From Halieaceae bacterium UBA6060 (GTDB lineage Bacteria; Pseudomonadota; Gammaproteobacteria; Pseudomonadales; Halieaceae), in assembly GCA_002428935.1 (NCBI GenBank), contig DIYG01000038.1:38041-102040 (forward strand): DNA of 64,000 bases, written 5' to 3'. Under the pieces are notes generated by a model, which ran no database searches, was not told the origin of the DNA, and saw only the letters and a list, made by a program, of their open reading frames with translations. The position numbers and the translations under genes are program-made. The first letter of the stretch is position 1. Each line of letters begins with the position of its first letter. This document shows, piece after piece, positions 60,983 through 64,000 of the stretch.

Positions 60983-62870
60983 CGCGAGTCCCAGCCGAAG
61001 CGGCGACAGCGTCACGGAGAAGGGCGCGACCAAGGCCGCGGACAAGGTCCTGCTTATCGGCAGTCCCAACTGCGGCAAGACCCTGCTCTTTAACCGGCTC
61101 ACGGGTTTACAACATCGGGTGGCGAATTTCCCGGGTATCACCGTTGAGATCGCCAGCGGCAGCCTCGTGGGTCATCCGGGGGTCACTCTCTACGATTACC
61201 CGGGCACCTACTCCCTACAGGCCATTTCCGGTGAGGAACAGGTTGCCGTAGAGCAGTTCCAAAGCGCCCTGGCGGACCCGGAGCTTGGCCTGGTGCTGTG
61301 TTTGATCGATGTCACCCGCTTGGAAAAGAGCCTGTACTTCGCGTTGCAGGTCGTCCGCGAGTGCAAGCGCGCCGGCAAACCTCTGCTGGTGCTGGCCAAC
61401 ATGATCGACATCCTCGAACAGCACCGTATCCCTATGGACCTGGACGGTCTGGCGGCGGACCTCGGTGCCCCCGTGTTGGGTATTTCCGCCCGGAACGGTG
61501 CAGGGCTTGAGGTAATGGATACCCGGGTTCGGGAAGTGCTGGGAGCCCAGCCACCAGCCCCCGGAGATAGCGGTGACCCGGATTTACTCCTGCGGGGAAC
61601 GGCCCATCAGCTGGCACACAAATACGGACCCAAGGGCGACGTGCTATTGCGCACGCAAAACCGGTTGGATGCCTTTTTCTTGCACACGGCCTTTGGTGGT
61701 GTGGCGTTTTTTCTGGTCATGTATTTGCTCTTCCAATCGATTTTTACCTGGGCGGCGCCCGCTATGGATGCGGTGGAAGGCGCGCTGGGTTGGCTGTCAG
61801 ACCTTGTGGTACCCGTCCTGGGACCTAAGTTGCTGCAGGATTTCGCGGCCGACGCGCTGTTCTCGGGGATTGGTGCGTTCCTGGTATTCGTCCCGCAGAT
61901 CTTTGTCCTCACCTTTGTCATAGGATTGCTGGAGGACTCGGGTTATATGGCCCGGGCGGCGTTGATTTGCCATCGACCCCTGCGTTTCTTCGGGCTCACG
62001 GGAAAGAGTTTCATACCCATGCTATCCGGGGTGGCCTGCGCCATCCCCGGGATCTATGCGGCCCGCGCCGTGGAGTCACCGCGTAAGCGTTTTTTGACCT
62101 ACCTGGCCATACCCCTGATGCCGTGTTCTGCGCGCTTGCCCGTGTACACCCTGCTGATCGCCGCGTTTATTCCTTCGACCACGGCCTTTGGTGGCCTCGT
62201 AGGTCTCCAGGGTCTGGCCATGTTCCTGGTGTATCTGTTTGGCATGATCTGCGGGCTTCTCGTTACGGCCTTTGTTTCCCGGGCTGGATCCCTGGAGGAA
62301 AGTGATCTGCCGTTTGTCCTGGAGATGCCCGCGTACCGTTTGCCCGCGTTGCGGCCCCTGCTGCGCAAATCCTGGCAGCGCTGCAAACTGTTTATTACCA
62401 AGGCCGGGGCCATCATTGTGACGGTCACCATGGTCATCTGGTTCCTGGGTTACTTCCCCAATTTTGGTGCCGATCTGGGCGCTTCCTGGCTAGGCCAGTT
62501 GGGGGCCTTTATCGAACCGGTTTTTGCTCCTCTGGGTTTGGATTGGCGCTATGGGGTAGCCATCATCAGTTCCTTTCTAGCCCGGGAAGTTTTCGTCGGG
62601 ACGCTGGGGGTGATGTTCGGTATCGAGGGTGCCGAGGAAAACATGGTGCCCCTGGTGGAACAGATTCAGGGCAGCGATCTGGGCTTGGCCTCGGGTATAG
62701 CTCTGCTGGTGTTTTTCGCCGTTGCGTTGATGTGTGTATCCACGCTGGCCGTGCTCAGTCGCGAGGCGGGATCTGCGCGTCTCGCGGTGCGCATGTTTGC
62801 GATCTATGTGGCCATGGCTTATCTGTTGTCGTTGCTGGCCTACCAGATCGCGCTCTTCTTCGGGGCCTAG
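60975..62870 (+). CDS. feoB: FeoB, ferrous iron transporter
   Basis: The 631-aa inner-membrane Fe(II) transporter has an N-terminal G domain: G1 GSPNCGKT (29-36), G2 in FPGITVE, G3 DYPG (74-77) and G4 NMID (142-145, the usual FeoB form of NKxD). Hydrophobic domains contain MLSGVACAIPGIYAAR and FLAREVFVGTLGVMFG. It is shorter than E. coli FeoB (773 aa) but complete at both ends; no FeoC is present. Its stop codon opens a TAG-repeat array. Confidence 0.93.
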   Translation: MSSASPSRSGDSVTEKGATKAADKVLLIGSPNCGKTLLFNRLTGLQHRVANFPGITVEIASGSLVGHPGVTLYDYPGTYSLQAISGEEQVAVEQFQSALADPELGLVLCLIDVTRLEKSLYFALQVVRECKRAGKPLLVLANMIDILEQHRIPMDLDGLAADLGAPVLGISARNGAGLEVMDTRVREVLGAQPPAPGDSGDPDLLLRGTAHQLAHKYGPKGDVLLRTQNRLDAFFLHTAFGGVAFFLVMYLLFQSIFTWAAPAMDAVEGALGWLSDLVVPVLGPKLLQDFAADALFSGIGAFLVFVPQIFVLTFVIGLLEDSGYMARAALICHRPLRFFGLTGKSFIPMLSGVACAIPGIYAARAVESPRKRFLTYLAIPLMPCSARLPVYTLLIAAFIPSTTAFGGLVGLQGLAMFLVYLFGMICGLLVTAFVSRAGSLEESDLPFVLEMPAYRLPALRPLLRKSWQRCKLFITKAGAIIVTVTMVIWFLGYFPNFGADLGASWLGQLGAFIEPVFAPLGLDWRYGVAIISSFLAREVFVGTLGVMFGIEGAEENMVPLVEQIQGSDLGLASGIALLVFFAVALMCVSTLAVLSREAGSARLAVRMFAIYVAMAYLLSLLAYQIALFFGA

Positions 62871-62931
62871 CCAGGAGCCCAGCTAGGAGTCTAGTTGGGC
62901 TTAGTTTTAAGGGCCTAGTTTTAAGGGCTTA
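62868..62931 (+). repeat. TAG-headed tandem repeat anchored on the feoB stop codon
   Basis: Starting at the feoB TAG, six TAGs occur (62868, 62884, 62892, 62902, 62916, 62930). Spacing goes 16, 8, 10, 14, 14. The two 14-bp units at 62902 and 62916 are TAGTTTTAAGGGCC and TAGTTTTAAGGGCT. The last TAG runs into the stop of the convergent hydrolase gene. The period and stop-codon anchoring resemble the array after the DUF819 gene. Confidence 0.65.
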
Positions 62932-63849
62932 GCCGAGATAGGCCTTGAGGTGCGCTTCCACAGAGCGCGCCAGGGCGTGGAGGTCGTAGCCGCCTTCCAG
63001 GGATGACACGATACGGCCCTGGGCATATTCCTCGGCGACCTGCACAAGTTCTTCCGTGACCCAGCCATAGTCCGCATCCACCAGGCACAAACCTGCCATG
63101 TCATCGGCCTGGTGCGCATCGAAACCCGCCGATACCAGAATCAATTCGGGCTTGAAGCGATGGAGCGCGGGCATCCAGTGATCCAGGACGGCGCTGCGAA
63201 AGGCCTCGCTGCCATCTCCCTGACGGAGCGTAACGTTCACCACGTTTGCTTCATCGCAGTCGTGACCCGAGTTGGGGTAGAAAGGGTGTTGGAAGGTGGA
63301 ACAGAACAGGATCCGCTCATCGCCGGCCACGATATGTTCCGTGCCATTGCCGTGATGAACGTCGAAGTCCACGATGGCTATGCGCTCGAGATGGTATTGG
63401 TTAAGGGCGTGGAAGGCACCCACGGCAATATTGTTGTAGAAGCAAAAGCCCATGGCCTGGTCGCGCTCGGCGTGGTGGCCCGGGGGTCTTACGGCGCAAA
63501 AAGCCCGGCGAGCGCTCCCTTCCAACACCAGGTCTACGGCTTTCACCACCGCACCTGCGGCCCGCTGGGCGGCGCGCAAGGAGTGGGGGTTCATGGCCGT
63601 ATCGCCATCTACCCAGGCAATACCCGATACGGGGCTTTTGGCTTCCAGGGCAGCGAGATAGGTGGTGTCATGGGCCGCCGTTAGGTGGTCATACTGGACC
63701 AGTGGAGCATCGTGATGCTCAAGGGCCATATCCAGTCCCGTGGCGATAAGGCGGTCATTGATCGCCGCCAGCCTCGCGGGCTGTTCCGGATGGATATGAC
63801 CCATGTCATGCGCTGCGCACTCGGGGTGTGATATGTAAGCAATCCCCAT
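62929..63849 (-). CDS. Histone-deacetylase-fold hydrolase (acetylpolyamine amidohydrolase-like)
   Basis: The 306-aa arginase/HDAC-fold zinc hydrolase starts at the ATG reading MGIAYISHPECAAHDMGHIHPE. Active-site motifs are RPPGHHAERDQAMGFCFYNNIA (paired His), IVDFDVHHGNGT (zinc Asp/His), SAGFDAHQADDMAGL (zinc Asp) and LEGGYDLHAL. Bacterial members deacylate acetylated polyamines, acetoin-related or protein substrates. An upstream in-frame ATG would add 25 residues of unlikely sequence. Confidence 0.9.
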   Translation of the reverse strand: MGIAYISHPECAAHDMGHIHPEQPARLAAINDRLIATGLDMALEHHDAPLVQYDHLTAAHDTTYLAALEAKSPVSGIAWVDGDTAMNPHSLRAAQRAAGAVVKAVDLVLEGSARRAFCAVRPPGHHAERDQAMGFCFYNNIAVGAFHALNQYHLERIAIVDFDVHHGNGTEHIVAGDERILFCSTFQHPFYPNSGHDCDEANVVNVTLRQGDGSEAFRSAVLDHWMPALHRFKPELILVSAGFDAHQADDMAGLCLVDADYGWVTEELVQVAEEYAQGRIVSSLEGGYDLHALARSVEAHLKAYLG

Positions 63850-63912
63850 CGGTGTACCGCCCTGCTGAGAGTGGAACACCGCACTATCAATGGAGCTTTG
63901 CCCGAGGTCAAC

Positions 63913-64000
63913 ATGCGACCACACGTGCTGTCGAAACTCTTTGAACCCCGCTCCGTGGTGCTGGTCTGCGATAGTCTCGGGCCGGCCACCAGCGGTGGCC
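63913..64000 (+). CDS. Start of an NDP-forming acyl-CoA synthetase-like protein (cut by window edge)
   Basis: An ATG behind GAGG opens a frame reading MRPHVLSKLFEPRSVVLV, still open at the window end. LSKLFEPRSVVLV is the first CoA-binding strand of NDP-forming acetyl/acyl-CoA synthetase domains, including the acetyltransferases of the Pat/YfiQ type that fuse this domain to GNAT. Such a protein divergent from a deacetylase-fold gene would pair acylation and deacylation. With 29 codons the assignment is tentative. Confidence 0.55.
   Translation, partial: MRPHVLSKLFEPRSVVLVCDSLGPATSGG

Noticed and set aside
60975..62870. FeoB as a truncated pseudogene because it is shorter than the E. coli protein
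   Set aside because: All G motifs and both membrane gating segments are present and the frame is intact; many bacterial FeoB proteins are about 600-650 aa.

Overview
The window is 64 kb of GC-rich, tightly packed bacterial chromosome. I see no rRNA, tRNA, CRISPR array, insertion sequence or phage gene. Two features argue for a marine gammaproteobacterium. One is the type of genes present: RND efflux, msbA with an LPS-type glycosyltransferase, TonB receptor, gdhA, feoAB, and a tryptophan-kynurenine operon. The other is the abundance of secreted hydrolases, lipoproteins and lipid or CoA enzymes. The aerobic OM60/NOR5 (Halieaceae) group would fit, but that placement is inference from gene content, not a measured phylogeny.

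Layout. 1-4.5 kb: the tryptophan-to-3-hydroxyanthranilate operon (nbaC-kynU-kmo-kynA, minus strand, kynA cut by the window edge), divergent from a LysR regulator. 4.5-10.5 kb: an exported amidohydrolase lipoprotein, an exported M19-like peptidase, then a TetR regulator divergent from a sterol-desaturase-like enzyme, a DUF2141 protein and an NTF2-like protein. 10.5-15.6 kb: a beta-CASP metallo-beta-lactamase protein whose family start falls on an ATC codon, divergent from a Wolinella-type frdCAB operon. 15.7-18.2 kb: a 602-aa class V aminotransferase divergent from an Lrp/AsnC regulator, with palindromes between them. 18.3-23.9 kb: methyltransferase, membrane protein, glutathione transferase, crotonase, acyl-CoA synthetase and an ion channel. 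24.0-27.7 kb: an exported DUF1501/DUF1800/lipoprotein operon. 27.9-30.8 kb: glutathione transferase, class C beta-lactamase-like hydrolase and a PhyH dioxygenase. 30.9-33.2 kb: kbl-tdh threonine catabolism. 33.4-38.2 kb: an NlpE-META protein, a large zinc metalloprotease lipoprotein and a DUF819 membrane protein. 38.3-46.6 kb: a DUF1330/GST pair, a MetC-type lyase, a creatininase-family hydrolase, a glycosyltransferase with msbA, and an M20 amidohydrolase. 46.6-52.4 kb: an RND efflux pair and gdhA. 52.5-55.7 kb: a probable metal-uptake unit (small secreted His/Cys protein plus a TonB receptor with very His/Asp/Glu-rich insertions), then a TerB-like gene with a clear terminator. 55.7-62.9 kb: a sulfur/iron neighbourhood. 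Two YeeE/YedE-type membrane proteins and a PLP ammonia-lyase face an operon of DUF3754, an Atm1-type ABC exporter, feoA and feoB. 62.9-64.0 kb: a histone-deacetylase-fold hydrolase divergent from the start of an NDP-forming acyl-CoA synthetase.

Many genes overlap by 1-8 bases, so the operons are likely translationally coupled. The least expected observations are listed here. (1) Two 14-bp-period repeat arrays begin exactly at the stop codons of the DUF819 gene and feoB. (2) An apparent ATC start lies behind a good Shine-Dalgarno sequence. (3) The DUF3754-Atm1-FeoAB operon sits beside sulfur importers. (4) A di-haem type B fumarate reductase keeps the residues used by the Wolinella enzyme. (5) A TATACT box is buried in a palindrome ahead of the metal-binding TonB unit. 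I found no strongly supported new defence or mobile system.
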